This document shows positions 18,885-28,675 of a stretch of 64,000 nt of DNA, one piece after another. A model generated the notes under the pieces. The model searched no databases and was not told the origin of the DNA. It was given only the letters and a program-made list of their open reading frames with translations. Each line of letters begins with the position of its first letter. Position 1 is the stretch's first letter. Source of the stretch: Asticcacaulis solisilvae (lineage in GTDB: Bacteria > Pseudomonadota > Alphaproteobacteria > Caulobacterales > Caulobacteraceae); the NCBI RefSeq assembly GCF_017875235.1, contig NZ_JAGGMI010000011.1:123361-187360 (forward strand), in the 5' to 3' direction. Made by a program: the position numbers and the translations under genes.

Positions 18885-20795
18885 TCACGTCTCGCCATGG
18901 AAAAAACCGTAAATCTTCTGCGCCAGCGCCTCGTTGATACCGGCAACCTGACGCAAGTCTTCGATACGCGCCTTGGACACCTCCTTGCCGGAGCCGAAAG
19001 CCGCCAGCAAAGCGCGCTTCTTGCGCGGGCCGATGCCCTCGATTTCGTCCAGCGGATTCTTGGTAATGGCCGCGTCGCGCTTCTGGCGGTTGGCGCCGAT
19101 GGCGTAACGGTGGGCTTCGTCGCGCAGGCGTTGCAGATAGTACAGGACCGGCGATTTCGGCTCCAGCATGAAGGGCAGCCGTCCCGGAATGAAGAAGCGC
19201 TCCAGCCCGGCATCGCGGTCCGGCCCCTTGGCGACGCCGACCACCGGGATATCCGCCACGCCCAGTTCGGTCATGATGGCAAGCACGGCGTCGAGTTGCC
19301 CCTGCCCGCCGTCGACCAGCACCAGGTCCGGCCGGCCAAAGCCCTTCTCGCCTTCCGGCAAGTCCTTTTCCTTGATCAGCCGCATGAAACGGCGACGAAA
19401 GACCTCGGCCATCATGGCGTAGTCATCGCCCGGCTTGGTATTGAGATCTCGGATGGTGAACTTGCGGTACTGCCCCTTCATGAAACCTTCGGGGCCCGCC
19501 ACGACCATGCCGCCGACGGCGTGCGTGCCGCCAAGGTGCGAGTTGTCGTAGACCTCGATGCGGATCGGCGGCCGCTCCAGGCCGAACGCTTCGGCCACGC
19601 CTTGCAGCAGGCGCGATTGCGCCGACTGTTCGGCCATGCGCCGGCCCAAAGCCGCACGGGCATTGTTGAGCGCGTTGTTGACGACATCAGCCTTGTCGCC
19701 GCGCTGGGGCTTTGTGACCACGACCTTGCGGCCGGCGCGCAGGCCCAGGGCCTCCATCATGAGGTCGGGCTCGGTCAGGGCATGCGATACGAGGACCAGC
19801 TTGGGGATCTGGCGGTCCTGGTAGAACTGGCCCAGGAAGGCGTCGAGAATCTCGCCTTCGGTATCCTCGGAATCGACACGCGGAAAATAGGCGCGATCGC
19901 CCCAGTTCTGGCCGGCGCGGAAGAAGACGACCTGGACGCAGGCCGCGCCGCCTTCGGAATGGACGGCAAAGACATCCGCCTCCTCGCCTTGCAGGTCGAC
20001 CGAGGACGACATGACGACGTGGTTGAGCGAGCGGATACGATCGCGCAGATGGCCGGCCTTTTCGAACTCCATATCGTCCGAAGCGATCATCATCTCCTGC
20101 GTCAGGCGTTCAATCACCACCCGGCTCTTACCGCGCAGGAAGTCCGCTGCCTGATTGACCAAGCCGCCGTACTCCTCAAGGCTGACCACGCCGGTGCACG
20201 GCGCCGAGCAGCGCTTGATCTGGTGCAGCATGCAGGGCCGGGTGCGCGAGGCATAGACCGAGTCGGTACAAGTCCTGAGCAGGAAGGCCTTTTGCAGGGT
20301 GTCGAGCGTGCGATTGACGGCCCCGGTCGAAGCAAACGGGCCGAAATAGTCGCCGGGAATGGAGTGGCTGCCGCGGTGCTTGGAAATCTGCGGCGCCTCG
20401 TGGTCCTTGCGCACCAGGATTTCGGCGAACGACTTGTCGTCGCGCAGCAGGACGTTGTAGCGCGGGCGCAGCGCCTTGATCAGGCGCGCTTCCAGCAGCA
20501 GGGCTTCGCCCTCGGTCTGGGTGCGCAGCAGGACCATTTCGCGCGTCAGCATGACCATGCGGCCGATGCGCTGGGAGTGAACGCGCCCTTGCGCGTATTG
20601 CAGGACGCGGCGCTTCAGGCTCTTGGCCTTGCCGACATAGAGCACCTCGCCATCGACGCCCAGCATGCGGTATACGCCGGGCGCATCGGGCGCCAACGAG
20701 GCTTCGCGCCGGATCAGCGCCGCGCCGATCAGGGGGGCGTCGGACTCCCGGTCAGGTCCCTGCTCGGGGATGTCTATGGTAATTTCTTCGCTCAA
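18885..20795 (-). CDS. uvrC: Excinuclease ABC subunit C
   Basis: Dual-incision nuclease of nucleotide excision repair, working with UvrA and UvrB. About 636 residues. N-terminal GIY-YIG domain ([30 protein letters not shown], given here in parts, residues 35-65), UVR motif near 215, RNase H-like domain with [18 protein letters not shown] and [10 protein letters not shown], and C-terminal helix-hairpin-helix [20 protein letters not shown]. The ORF extends to an ATG at 20828, but its first nine residues would come from an arm of Repeat A; TTG 20795 (LSEEITID) is a possible native start. The exact start is uncertain. Confidence 0.95.
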   Translation of the reverse strand: MSEEITIDIPEQGPDRESDAPLIGAALIRREASLAPDAPGVYRMLGVDGEVLYVGKAKSLKRRVLQYAQGRVHSQRIGRMVMLTREMVLLRTQTEGEALLLEARLIKALRPRYNVLLRDDKSFAEILVRKDHEAPQISKHRGSHSIPGDYFGPFASTGAVNRTLDTLQKAFLLRTCTDSVYASRTRPCMLHQIKRCSAPCTGVVSLEEYGGLVNQAADFLRGKSRVVIERLTQEMMIASDDMEFEKAGHLRDRIRSLNHVVMSSSVDLQGEEADVFAVHSEGGAACVQVVFFRAGQNWGDRAYFPRVDSEDTEGEILDAFLGQFYQDRQIPKLVLVSHALTEPDLMMEALGLRAGRKVVVTKPQRGDKADVVNNALNNARAALGRRMAEQSAQSRLLQGVAEAFGLERPPIRIEVYDNSHLGGTHAVGGMVVAGPEGFMKGQYRKFTIRDLNTKPGDDYAMMAEVFRRRFMRLIKEKDLPEGEKGFGRPDLVLVDGGQGQLDAVLAIMTELGVADIPVVGVAKGPDRDAGLERFFIPGRLPFMLEPKSPVLYYLQRLRDEAHRYAIGANRQKRDAAITKNPLDEIEGIGPRKKRALLAAFGSGKEVSKARIEDLRQVAGINEALAQKIYGFFHGET

Positions 20796-20809
20796 TATCT
20801 TTGACTCTA

Positions 20810-20986
20810 AGAGGCCCCACCACCGCATCTAGCGCGTGCCGCGCGTCGTGCGGTCCCCCTCCCCATGCCTTTGGCAAAGGGAGGAGAGACAGAGCGCGAT
20901 CACTCCTCCCCGTCGCGTAGCTTGCCTGCCGGCGAGGCTGGGGAGGCGGACCGACGCGCTTTAGCGCGTTGGTGGTGGGGGCTCTT
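20810..20986. repeat. Repeat A copy 3 overlapping the 5' end of the uvrC ORF
   Basis: Outer arms AGAGGCCCCACCACC (20810-20824) and GGTGGTGGGGGCTCT (20971-20985) are nearly complementary, with AGCGCGT/ACGCGC arms inside and CCCTCCCC/CTGGGGAGG hairpin parts. It provides the upstream ATG (20828) of the long uvrC reading frame. The remaining bases to 21185 have no ORF; they should hold the promoters of uvrC and the acyltransferase. Confidence 0.75.
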
Positions 20987-21185
20987 GTTTTTCTACAAGT
21001 TTCCGCCGCCAAACGTGTCAGCAGCGATTCCTTAGACACATGATCCTGCGCCAACCGAAATGCAAGACGTCGTGTCCTTTACGCAACCTGTAACAATTTC
21101 TGTTCACGGCGGCGTGATCTCGCACTTGCGTTACGCGTGCATTTCCTTACATGGTGCGGCTGCATCCCAGTAGCCCAGAGTCTCC

Positions 21186-22364
21186 ATGTCCGCCGACGCA
21201 TCCGCGCCTGCCGCCTTCCGATCCGAGATCAAGTCGCTGACCGGCCTGCGCGGGATCGCCGCGCTGTACGTCGTGCTGTTCCACGCCAATGGGCTGGCGC
21301 GCTTTCCGGAAGCCGTGCGTCCCTTCTTCAGCCACGGCTACATGGCGGTGGACCTGTTCTTTATCCTCAGCGGGTTCGTCATGGCCATGATCTATGGCCA
21401 CATGTTCCGCAACGGTTTCGAACTCAAGACCTTCCAGAAGTTCCTGCTGCTGCGTCTGGCGCGAATCTATCCGCTCTACCTGCTGGTGACCGCCATCACC
21501 GCCGTCGCCATCACCACCGTCCTCAGCCACACCTATCGCTTTGACGACAATGTCCTGCGCGCCCTGCCCTTCAACCTGACCATGACCCACGTCTGGGGCC
21601 TGGCCTATGCCATCGTGCCGCCGTCGTGGTCGATCAGCACCGAATGGGCCGCCTATCTACTGTTCCCGGCCGGGGTCTGGCTGGCCTTGAGCACGCCGCG
21701 CCGCTATGCCTTCCTGGGCGTCGCCGCTGCCTTTGCCGTCCTGGTATGGATCGCGTTTGGCCCCTACTGGCTGACGCATTCGCACCGCGCCATCGGCAAG
21801 CTGGACGTCGTCCACTCCTACGCGCCGGGCACGACGCTGCGCTGCCTCGCCTCCTTCTATATCGGCCTCGTCGCTTTCCGCTTCAAACACCTGATCCCGG
21901 CGCGCGCGGCCGGCATCATGGTCGTGCTGGCCCTCTTCCTGCTGGCCCTCAAGCAGACCGACCTGTGGCTGATCGGCGTCTTCACCGTCCTGATCATGGC
22001 GCTTAGCCACGACCAGGGCCGCGTCGCCCGCGCGCTGGGAACGCCCGTCCTGCACTGGCTGGGCGTCGTGTCGTTCGCGCTCTATCTGGTCCATGACCTG
22101 ATCCAGAAGGTGATCTTCAAGTCCTTCCCGGTCTGGGGCGTGGGCGCGGGCATTCCGAAAATGGCATGGGTGGCCATTTCTGTCGTGGTTTCGCTCGGCA
22201 TCGCGGCACTGGCGCACTACTATTTCGAAAAGCCGTCGCGTGTCTGGGCGCGCGACCTGATCAAGGCGTTCGACAGCCGCAAGCCGGTTTTCCGTCCTGC
22301 TTTTACACGCGTTACCGGCTATCTGCGTTCGGTCGCCGCCCGGCCCCTGCCGCCGGCAGAATAA
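21186..22364 (+). CDS. Acyltransferase family 3 membrane protein (copy 2)
   Basis: Envelope glycan or lipid O-acyltransferase of unknown target. 392 residues with about ten TMs. Family motifs are SLTGLRGIAALYVVLFHANG (His near 33), GYMAVDLFFILSGFVMAMIYG near 52-72, and LLRLARIYPLYLL near 88. It is closer to the OafA/NodX-like consensus than copy 1. Monocistronic, convergent with the Nudix gene, whose stop is adjacent. Confidence 0.87.
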   Translation: MSADASAPAAFRSEIKSLTGLRGIAALYVVLFHANGLARFPEAVRPFFSHGYMAVDLFFILSGFVMAMIYGHMFRNGFELKTFQKFLLLRLARIYPLYLLVTAITAVAITTVLSHTYRFDDNVLRALPFNLTMTHVWGLAYAIVPPSWSISTEWAAYLLFPAGVWLALSTPRRYAFLGVAAAFAVLVWIAFGPYWLTHSHRAIGKLDVVHSYAPGTTLRCLASFYIGLVAFRFKHLIPARAAGIMVVLALFLLALKQTDLWLIGVFTVLIMALSHDQGRVARALGTPVLHWLGVVSFALYLVHDLIQKVIFKSFPVWGVGAGIPKMAWVAISVVVSLGIAALAHYYFEKPSRVWARDLIKAFDSRKPVFRPAFTRVTGYLRSVAARPLPPAE

Positions 22365-22853
22365 CTACCAGGTCGGGTCTACGGCTGCGCCGCGCAGGGC
22401 TTCGTTGATCCGGCGCAGACTGCCGCCATTCATATTCTCTGGCAGCTTGTCGATATCAAAGAAAGCCGCATCACGGATTTCGCCGTGCGAGGTACGTTCT
22501 ACCGTTTCCCACTTGTCGACGCGGAACAGCAGGACATGGTCACCCGGGAAGAAGCGTTCGTTGGAATGGACCGACAGCAGCTTCGGCGTCTCGAGCGGAT
22601 TGATGCCCGCCTCTTCGCGCAGTTCCCGCGCCACGGCGGCCTGAGTGGTTTCGCCGCGGTCGACGCCGCCGCCCGGCAGCCACCAGCCTTCGATATAGGT
22701 GTGCTCGATCAGCAGGACGCGTCCGCGCTCATCCAGCACCAGACCGCGCACACCCAGCGTCTTGCCGCGCGTCAGGCGCGAATGCGTAAAGAACAAGGGC
22801 CGCGTATAGGGCTCAACCCAACGCTTCCAGTCCTGCCATTTCGTGTCGGTCAT
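22365..22853 (-). CDS. Nudix hydrolase
   Basis: Hydrolyses a nucleoside diphosphate linked to another group; substrate unknown. About 162 residues. The Nudix box is complete: [24 protein letters not shown] around residues 66-89 (shown here only as its ends GGGVDRGE and REEAGI with the 7-residue spacing). ATG 22853 (MTDTKWQDW) is preferred over upstream starts at 22868 and 22949 that lack a ribosome site. Its stop abuts the convergent acyltransferase stop. Confidence 0.88.
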   Translation of the reverse strand: MTDTKWQDWKRWVEPYTRPLFFTHSRLTRGKTLGVRGLVLDERGRVLLIEHTYIEGWWLPGGGVDRGETTQAAVARELREEAGINPLETPKLLSVHSNERFFPGDHVLLFRVDKWETVERTSHGEIRDAAFFDIDKLPENMNGGSLRRINEALRGAAVDPTW

Positions 22854-22991
22854 GCCCCAAGATTCCATAGCCGCACCATGTCGCGGTGCAGCAATAATGG
22901 CAAGCCGGCAATGCAGAATTATAAGCGGGTCCTTGCGTCTCCCGCGCAAGGCGGCTAACAGGAAGACATTATTGCTTCCGGAGTTTTTCCC

Positions 22992-23072
22992 ATGGTCGCC
23001 ATTGGTATCATGTCCGTCTTCCTGATCGTCGTCGCGATCTTCAATCTGGTCGATTTCGGCCGCATCGACTAA
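22992..23072 (+). CDS. 26-residue single-span membrane peptide
   Basis: Short [23 protein letters not shown], ending DFGRID. One predicted TM helix with a conserved-looking polar C-terminal tail. GGAG lies 8 bases upstream of the ATG, and the stop is 7 bases before the folB-like ATG, which lacks its own ribosome site, so translation of the next gene may depend on it. Function unknown. Coding status rests on the ribosome site, composition and spacing. Confidence 0.6.
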   Translation: MVAIGIMSVFLIVVAIFNLVDFGRID

Positions 23073-23079
23073 TCAGCCG

Positions 23080-23439
23080 ATGTTGGAAGGCGACTATACC
23101 GCGGCTGTGCTTGAGACCATCGAGGTCCATGTCCGCTGCGGGCTGCACGCCTTCGAATATGAACGGCCGAATCGTCTCTGGGTCAGCGTCTGGCAGTATG
23201 GCCGGCTGAAACCCGGCGAATTTATCGATTACGACCTGGTGCGCAACGCCGTCGTGGCCTGGCAGGACCGGCCGCACGTCGAGCTGCTGGAAACCCTGCT
23301 CGATGATTTGATGAACGCGGCCTTTTCCAATCCGCTGGTGCTGGCGTGCAAGGCGCGCATCATCAAGCCGGACATCTTCCCCGATACCCAGAGCGCCGGC
23401 GTCGAGATGGCGCGCTATCGTCCGGGCACGGCTGCGTGA
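23080..23439 (+). CDS. Dihydroneopterin aldolase-like protein (FolB/FolX family)
   Basis: T-fold pteridine enzyme of the folate/pterin pathway (aldolase or epimerase on dihydroneopterin or its triphosphate). 119 residues. Family features are GLHAFEYERPNRLWVSV (about 21-37; FolB proteins have G-x-x-x-x-E-R here), IDYDLVR near 50 and the glutamate in HVELLETLLDDLM near 66-78. Overlaps the SDR gene by 4 bases (GTGA). Pairing with a FolM-like reductase makes a dihydromonapterin/tetrahydropterin role plausible; classical FolB activity in folate synthesis is the alternative. Confidence 0.75.
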   Translation: MLEGDYTAAVLETIEVHVRCGLHAFEYERPNRLWVSVWQYGRLKPGEFIDYDLVRNAVVAWQDRPHVELLETLLDDLMNAAFSNPLVLACKARIIKPDIFPDTQSAGVEMARYRPGTAA

Positions 23440-24203
23440 CGGTCGTGCTGGTGACAGGCGGCGGACGGCGCGTCGGCGCCGGTCTGTGCCGGTTTCTAGC
23501 CGCGCAAGGCTATACGATCGCCCTGCACTACCACCGCTCGGTCGTTGAGGCCGCCGAGGTCAGGGCCGAATTGCTGGCCAAGGGCTTCGAGGTCGAGACC
23601 TTTGCCGCCGATCTGGATGTGCCGTCTGAGCGCGATGGGCTGATCCCGGCGGTTGTGGCGCATTTCGGCCGGATCGACGTGCTGATCAACTGCGCCTCGC
23701 TGTTCAAGTTTGACAGCCTGGCGACTCTGACCGATGACCTGTGGCAGCGGCATCTGGCTTCGAACCTGACCGCGCCGGTGTTTCTGGCGAAAGCTCTGGC
23801 CGAGGCCGGCGGCCAGGTGGTTGTCAACATCCTCGACCAGAAGGTCGGCAATCCCAATCCCGACTTCTTTTCCTATACGGCCGGCAAGATGGGTCTGGCG
23901 GCCCTGACCCAGCCGCTGGCCATGGCCTTGGCGCCGAAGGTACGCGTAGCTGGACTGTCGCCGGGACTGGTGCTGCCGAGCGGCGACCAGACCGAGGCCG
24001 ATTTCCAGGCAGCGGCGCAGGACACACCTTTGGGACTGACCTGCACGATCGAGGATTTGGGACGCGCGGCGGTTTTCCTGATCGAGACGCCAAGCATTAC
24101 AGGACAGATCGTCACGGTCGATGGCGGCGAAAGCCTGACTCGCCGCCCGAGGGATGTCGCGTTTGACGTAGTCCCCTCTCCCCGCTCGCGGGGAGAGGGT
24201 TAG
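23436..24203 (+). CDS. SDR oxidoreductase, FolM/pteridine-reductase-like
   Basis: NAD(P)H-dependent short-chain reductase. About 255 residues: VLVTGGGRRVGAGLCRFLA (about 4-22, Gly-rich with the Arg of pteridine reductases), LINCASLFKFDSL near 84 and catalytic YxxxK in FFSYTAGKMGL near 145-155. The NCASLF-type loop and the folB-like partner suggest dihydropterin reduction (FolM/PTR1-like); this is inference. Start GTG 23436 overlaps the folB stop. The last nine residues (PSPRSRGEG) and the TAG stop are encoded by Repeat A. Confidence 0.8.
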   Translation: MTVVLVTGGGRRVGAGLCRFLAAQGYTIALHYHRSVVEAAEVRAELLAKGFEVETFAADLDVPSERDGLIPAVVAHFGRIDVLINCASLFKFDSLATLTDDLWQRHLASNLTAPVFLAKALAEAGGQVVVNILDQKVGNPNPDFFSYTAGKMGLAALTQPLAMALAPKVRVAGLSPGLVLPSGDQTEADFQAAAQDTPLGLTCTIEDLGRAAVFLIETPSITGQIVTVDGGESLTRRPRDVAFDVVPSPRSRGEG

Positions 24204-24304
24204 GGTGAGGGGCAATTGGACGCGGCAAAACGCGCGACAAATATTGCGGCCCCTCATCCGGTCCCTCGGACCACCTTCTCCCCGTAAACGGGGAGAAGGG
24301 ATTA
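24172..24304. repeat. Repeat A copy 4, overlapping two gene ends
   Basis: Left hairpin CCTCTCCCCGC/GCGGGGAGAGG (about 24174-24198), then TAGGGTGAGGGGC; right part GCCCCTCATCCGG and hairpin CCTTCTCCCC/GGGGAGAAGG, ending GGGATTA at 24304. The left end codes for the last residues of the SDR gene. The right end carries the TAA stop of the HerA-like gene on the other strand. Confidence 0.92.
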
Positions 24305-25816
24305 CCGCCTGCGCTTGACCGTTCCGAACATACCCCGGATCAACTCGCGCCCTAGCGCAACGCCGACCGAGCGGATCACCGATACCGCTACCGACGTCAC
24401 CTGCTTGGTCGTGCGTTCCGTCTCGCGCTGACGGCGCTTTTCTTCAGCCAGGCGCGCGCGCTCCTCGGCCTTGGTTTCGCGATCCTCTTCGACCTCAGGT
24501 TCCGGCTCAGGTTCCGGCGCCGCCGTCACCACTGTGCGCTGCGTCAGCACCTCATAGGCCGAATGACGATCGACCGCCGTGTCATACAGAGCCCCTACAG
24601 GGGACGACGCCATGACCTGTGCGCGCTCGGCGTCGTTTGCCGGCCCGAGACGCGACGCCGGCGGGCGGATCAACGTCTTTTCGGTGATCGTCGGACGGCC
24701 CTTCTCATCAAGCAGCGACACCAACGCCTCACCGACGCCCAGGTCCTGAATAGCGGTCTGTGTGTCAAAGGCCGGGTTAGGACGGAAGGACTGCGCCGCC
24801 GCCTTCAGGCCTTTCTGTTCTGCAGGCGTATAGGCGCGAAGCGCGTGCTGCACGCGGTTGCCGAGCTGTGCCAGGACACTGTCGGGGATATCGGCCGGGT
24901 TTTGCGTCACGAAATAGATGCCGACGCCCTTGGAGCGGATCAGGCGCACGACCTGCTCGATTTTCTGCAGCAGGGCCGGCGACGCTTCGCGAAACAGCAG
25001 GTGCGCCTCGTCGAAGAAGAAGACCAGCCTGGGCTTTTCAGGATCGCCGACCTCGGGCAGTTCCTCGAACAGTTCCGACATCAGCCACAGCAGGAAGGTC
25101 GAATAGAGGCGCGGGCTTTCGATCAGCTGATTGGCCGCCAGCACATTGATGTAACCGCGTCCGTCAGGCGTCGTCCGCATCAGGTCGCTCAGCTTCAGCG
25201 CCGGCTCGCCGAAGAAGCCGTCGGCGCCTTGCGTTTCCAGTTGCAGCAGGGCGCGCTGGATGGTGGCGATCGAGGCCGGCGCGACCTGACCGTATTCGGC
25301 GCTGATCGCCTTGGCGTTTTCCGACACGTGATTGAGCATGGCGCGCAGGTCGGCGATGTCGAGCAGCATCAGGCCCTGCTTGTCGGCGACGTGGAAGACG
25401 ATGTTTAAAACGCCTTCCTGGGTGTCGTTCAGCTCCAGCAGCCGCGCCAGCAGCAAGGGCCCCATCTCGGAAATCGTTGAGCGGATCGGGTGACCCTTCT
25501 TACCGAACAGGTCCCAGAAGATGACCGGCGCGGCGGCGGGTTTCAGGTCCAGTTGCATGGCCTCTGCCCGCGCCAGAAGCTTTTCATTGGGCGCGCCGGG
25601 CAGCGCGACACCCGATAGATCGCCCTTGATGTCGGCGGCAAAGACCGGCACGCCGGCGTCGGAGAATTCCTGGGCGATGACCTGGAGCGTCACCGTCTTG
25701 CCGGTGCCGGTGGCGCCGGCCACCAGGCCGTGCCGGTTGGCGCGGCTGTACAAAAGGACCTGCGGCAGCTTGTCGCCGCTTTCGGCTTGCCCAACAAAAA
25801 CGCCCGTATCCGCCAT
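24302..25816 (-). CDS. HerA-like/DUF853 P-loop ATPase
   Basis: Hexameric-type ATPase of the HerA/FtsK superfamily, probably a DNA translocase; cellular role unknown. About 504 residues. Walker A is [15 protein letters not shown] (about 36-50), Walker [12 protein letters not shown] (about 260-270), arginine/sensor region [30 protein letters not shown] given in parts near 300-330. The last ~75 residues are Glu/Arg-rich with a predicted coiled coil ([18 protein letters not shown]). Start ATG 25816 (MADTGVF). The stop codon is the terminal TAA of Repeat A. Divergent from the DUF2214 gene. Confidence 0.88.
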   Translation of the reverse strand: MADTGVFVGQAESGDKLPQVLLYSRANRHGLVAGATGTGKTVTLQVIAQEFSDAGVPVFAADIKGDLSGVALPGAPNEKLLARAEAMQLDLKPAAAPVIFWDLFGKKGHPIRSTISEMGPLLLARLLELNDTQEGVLNIVFHVADKQGLMLLDIADLRAMLNHVSENAKAISAEYGQVAPASIATIQRALLQLETQGADGFFGEPALKLSDLMRTTPDGRGYINVLAANQLIESPRLYSTFLLWLMSELFEELPEVGDPEKPRLVFFFDEAHLLFREASPALLQKIEQVVRLIRSKGVGIYFVTQNPADIPDSVLAQLGNRVQHALRAYTPAEQKGLKAAAQSFRPNPAFDTQTAIQDLGVGEALVSLLDEKGRPTITEKTLIRPPASRLGPANDAERAQVMASSPVGALYDTAVDRHSAYEVLTQRTVVTAAPEPEPEPEVEEDRETKAEERARLAEEKRRQRETERTTKQVTSVAVSVIRSVGVALGRELIRGMFGTVKRRR

Positions 25817-25944
25817 TGCACTGTCTCCGTTCGCGACTCTTCGCACAGCTTTACCAGCCGGTTGCGAGCGAGGAAAGCTGTGCTACATCAGTGAGGCGAG
25901 TTCCCGCGGCGCGTCCGGCCGCGCAAAGCGATACGGATATTTCC

Positions 25945-26403
25945 ATGCTCGACACCCTGCTTGCGATTGCCCACCATATCCTGATCTTCGCCCTGCTCGG
26001 CCTGCTGGTCGCCGAAATGATCTGGGTGCGCGACGGTATCCCCGCCGCCACAATGAAGACCCTGATCCGCGTTGACGGCATCTATGGCGCCGTGGCCGGG
26101 CTCACCATAATCGTCGGCATCTGCCGCGTGATATGGGGCCTGAAGGGCGCCGAATACTACCTGCACAACCTGTTCTTCTGGCTGAAGATGGCGACATTTG
26201 TCCTGGTAGGCGTGTGTACCGTTCCGCCGACCCTGGCCTTTCAACGCTGGCGCAAAGCCCTGGCCGGTGATGAAGGCTATCTGCCATCGTCCGGCGATAT
26301 CGCCAAGGTCCGCCGCTGGCTGCGCGCGCAGTTGCATCTGTTCGTGCTGATCCCGATCTTCGCCGCGCTGATGGCGCGCTATTCCGGCTACATCACCTTC
26401 TGA
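25945..26403 (+). CDS. DUF2214 family membrane protein
   Basis: 152-residue protein with four hydrophobic segments (about 5-25, 45-68, 77-100, 128-148) of the DUF2214 type; function unknown. Conserved features are IAHHILIFALLGLLVAE at the start and the LHNLFFWLKMATF segment. ATG 25945 begins at MLDTLLAIAHH; the upstream ATG 25816 would add 43 non-hydrophobic residues overlapping the HerA promoter region. Its end overlaps the convergent acyltransferase by 16 bases. Confidence 0.82.
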   Translation: MLDTLLAIAHHILIFALLGLLVAEMIWVRDGIPAATMKTLIRVDGIYGAVAGLTIIVGICRVIWGLKGAEYYLHNLFFWLKMATFVLVGVCTVPPTLAFQRWRKALAGDEGYLPSSGDIAKVRRWLRAQLHLFVLIPIFAALMARYSGYITF

Positions 26404-27620
26404 GCCGGGCGCAGCTTGCGCCTCAGCCATTCGCGCGCCGGCATTTCGAAATAAACGAAGCTCAGGCGGGCCAGCCCGACGGCGGCGGCAAGAAATGCGA
26501 TGAAGGTCAGGGGCGAGGCAAAGATCGCCACGCGGTCGGCCCAGGCGAATTGTCCCATGACCAGCATGACCGCGACCTGCAGCGGAAAATGGATCAGGTA
26601 GATCGAATAGGAGATGTCGCCGATCCAGGCCACGCTGCGCAGGCGTTCCAGCGAGAGTAGCGGATGACGCCAGTTCTCGCGCCGCAAGCCCAGCGCCAGC
26701 AGGGTCAGCGGCATCAGGCCATAGACGAAGCCTTCGATCGTCAGGGTGTCGAAGGCCGGAATGGGATAAAGGCCAAGCGTCTTTGTTAGCGGCTTCCAGA
26801 TCAGCGGCTGGGCGCGGACATAGGTCAGAAGCCACAGTACAGGCACCAGCCATTTCAGCGTGGTGTCCAGCCGTTGGCGCCAGACAGCCTGCGCTTCGTG
26901 ATTGAGATAGCGCACGGCGTGGAAGACCAGCCCGCCGAGGAAGAAGCTCGGCACGCCGCGTGAAAAGTCGCTGACCGGCTCGGCCTGTATGTGCTTGAAA
27001 ATCAGCCCGACGACAACGATAGCCGCCAGAACTATCGGCCGGTTGCCGCGCCAGAAAACGACCGCGAAGAAGGCAAGGTAAAGAAACAGCTCGACCGAGA
27101 GCGACCAGGACGGCCCGTTCCAGGTCTGCTCGGCGCCCGGCAGCCACTGCTGGACCATGAACAGGCTGAGGACGAAGTCCCCAGCCGTATTATGCTTGTA
27201 GATAAAAGGCGCGCCGTAAAGCCGGGCATGCAGGGTTTGAAGGACAACCGCCGCGACCAGCATAGCCAAGTATAGCGGATAGAGTCTGGCGAACCGCGCC
27301 GTGAAGAAGCTGCGTGCGCTTAGGCGGCGATCGGCGACGGCATCGCCATAGAGCCAGAAGAAGACATAGCCCGATATGGCGAAGAACAGTTCGACGAAAT
27401 ACTGGCCGTAGACATAGACCGGCGTCAGCAGCACGCCGAACGGCAGGTGGGCGTAGTCGAAGACCTCGGTGTCGCTGAGCAGGAAGTGCTTGTAATGAAA
27501 GACGACGACCAGGATCGCCGCCAGGCCGCGCAGGATATCGAGCTCGAAGAAACGGGCCTCCTCGCTGCGGCCCGCGGAAGGTTGCGGCTGCGGGGGCAGG
27601 ACGGCAGCTTCGGCCCGCAC
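26388..27620 (-). CDS. Acyltransferase family 3 membrane protein (copy 3)
   Basis: 410 residues with about ten TMs. Motifs: FFELDILRGLAAILVVVFHY (His near 42), FVELFFAISGYVFFWLYG near 75-92, and ARFARLYPLYLAML near 107; SWSLSVELFLYLAFF near 170 matches the family's W-S-L-S-x-E segment. It starts 2 bases after the polyprenyl synthase stop, so the two are co-transcribed. The acylated substrate is unknown; link to a polyprenyl carrier is possible but unproven. Confidence 0.86.
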   Translation of the reverse strand: MRAEAAVLPPQPQPSAGRSEEARFFELDILRGLAAILVVVFHYKHFLLSDTEVFDYAHLPFGVLLTPVYVYGQYFVELFFAISGYVFFWLYGDAVADRRLSARSFFTARFARLYPLYLAMLVAAVVLQTLHARLYGAPFIYKHNTAGDFVLSLFMVQQWLPGAEQTWNGPSWSLSVELFLYLAFFAVVFWRGNRPIVLAAIVVVGLIFKHIQAEPVSDFSRGVPSFFLGGLVFHAVRYLNHEAQAVWRQRLDTTLKWLVPVLWLLTYVRAQPLIWKPLTKTLGLYPIPAFDTLTIEGFVYGLMPLTLLALGLRRENWRHPLLSLERLRSVAWIGDISYSIYLIHFPLQVAVMLVMGQFAWADRVAIFASPLTFIAFLAAAVGLARLSFVYFEMPAREWLRRKLRPAQKVM

Positions 27621-27622
27621 GC

Positions 27623-28675
27623 CTACTTTTCGCGCTCGACGCTGTAGAGCGCCAGGCTTTCCAGGGCGTCACGCCACGGGCCGGGCTCGAAGACCGACAA
27701 TGCCGCGCGCGCCTTGTCGGCATAGGTTTCAGCGACGGCGCGGGCGCCATCGAGCGCGCCCGAGGTGCGCATCAGGGCCTGAGCGTGCTGGAAGTCGCCG
27801 TCCGCCTGCTGGCGCTTGCCGATCGTCCGCTCCCAGAACGGCGCTTCGGTGGCGCGGGTGGCTTCCATGGCCAGCAATAGCGGCAAGGTCGACTTGCCTT
27901 CGGCAAAGTCGTCACCGGCGTTCTTGCCGAGATCCGCGGCCGCGCCCTGATAATCCAGAACGTCGTCCTGGATCTGGAAGGCCAGGCCGAGATTGAGGCC
28001 GTAATCGTAAAGCGCCTGCACCCTGGCCTCAGGCGCATTGGCGGCAACCGCGCCAGCCTGTGATGCGGCCGAAAACAGGGCGGCGGTCTTGGCCGAGATG
28101 ATCTCGATATAGTCGTCCTGCGACAGGTTGAGATCGAAGGCCTTCATCAGTTGCATCACCTCGCCCTGGGTGATGACGGCCGAGGCCTTGGACAGGATGT
28201 CGAGAGCACGCAGGGAACCCGTTTCGACCATCAGCTCAAAGGCGCGGGCGAACAGGAAGTCACCAACCAGGACGGAGGATGGCGCGCCCCAGATCAGGTG
28301 GGCCGCGACCTTGCCACGGCGCAGGGACGATGAGTCGACGACATCGTCGTGCAGCAGGGTGGCGGTATGGATGAATTCGACGGCCGCCGACAGCTTGTGG
28401 TGATGGGTATTATCGGTGCCGCACAGGCGCGCGGCGGCCACGCACAAGAGCGGGCGCAGGCGCTTGCCGCCGGCGGCGATCAGGTGATCGGCCAGGGCCG
28501 GGATGGTCGGCACGTCGGACTGCATGCGCTCGGTGATCAGCGCGTTGACGCCGGCCATGTCCGGGTCGGTCAGGCTGACAAGGGCGCGCACATCGGCCTT
28601 CGGGGCGGACACCTCCCGCGTCGTGCTGCGTACCGCGTCGATATTGGCCGAATCCAAAGCGTTAACTCCTGACAT
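27623..28675 (-). CDS. Polyprenyl diphosphate synthase (octaprenyl/decaprenyl type)
   Basis: Trans-prenyltransferase that builds the long isoprenoid tail, most likely of ubiquinone. 350 residues. First aspartate-rich motif LLHDDVVD (about 107-114), second FQIQDDVLDYQG (about 230-241), and substrate region GGKRLRPLLCVAAARL near 70-85. In alphaproteobacteria Q-10 is common, so decaprenyl product is likely; chain length cannot be read confidently. Upstream and divergent is the methyltransferase gene. Confidence 0.92.
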   Translation of the reverse strand: MSGVNALDSANIDAVRSTTREVSAPKADVRALVSLTDPDMAGVNALITERMQSDVPTIPALADHLIAAGGKRLRPLLCVAAARLCGTDNTHHHKLSAAVEFIHTATLLHDDVVDSSSLRRGKVAAHLIWGAPSSVLVGDFLFARAFELMVETGSLRALDILSKASAVITQGEVMQLMKAFDLNLSQDDYIEIISAKTAALFSAASQAGAVAANAPEARVQALYDYGLNLGLAFQIQDDVLDYQGAAADLGKNAGDDFAEGKSTLPLLLAMEATRATEAPFWERTIGKRQQADGDFQHAQALMRTSGALDGARAVAETYADKARAALSVFEPGPWRDALESLALYSVEREK

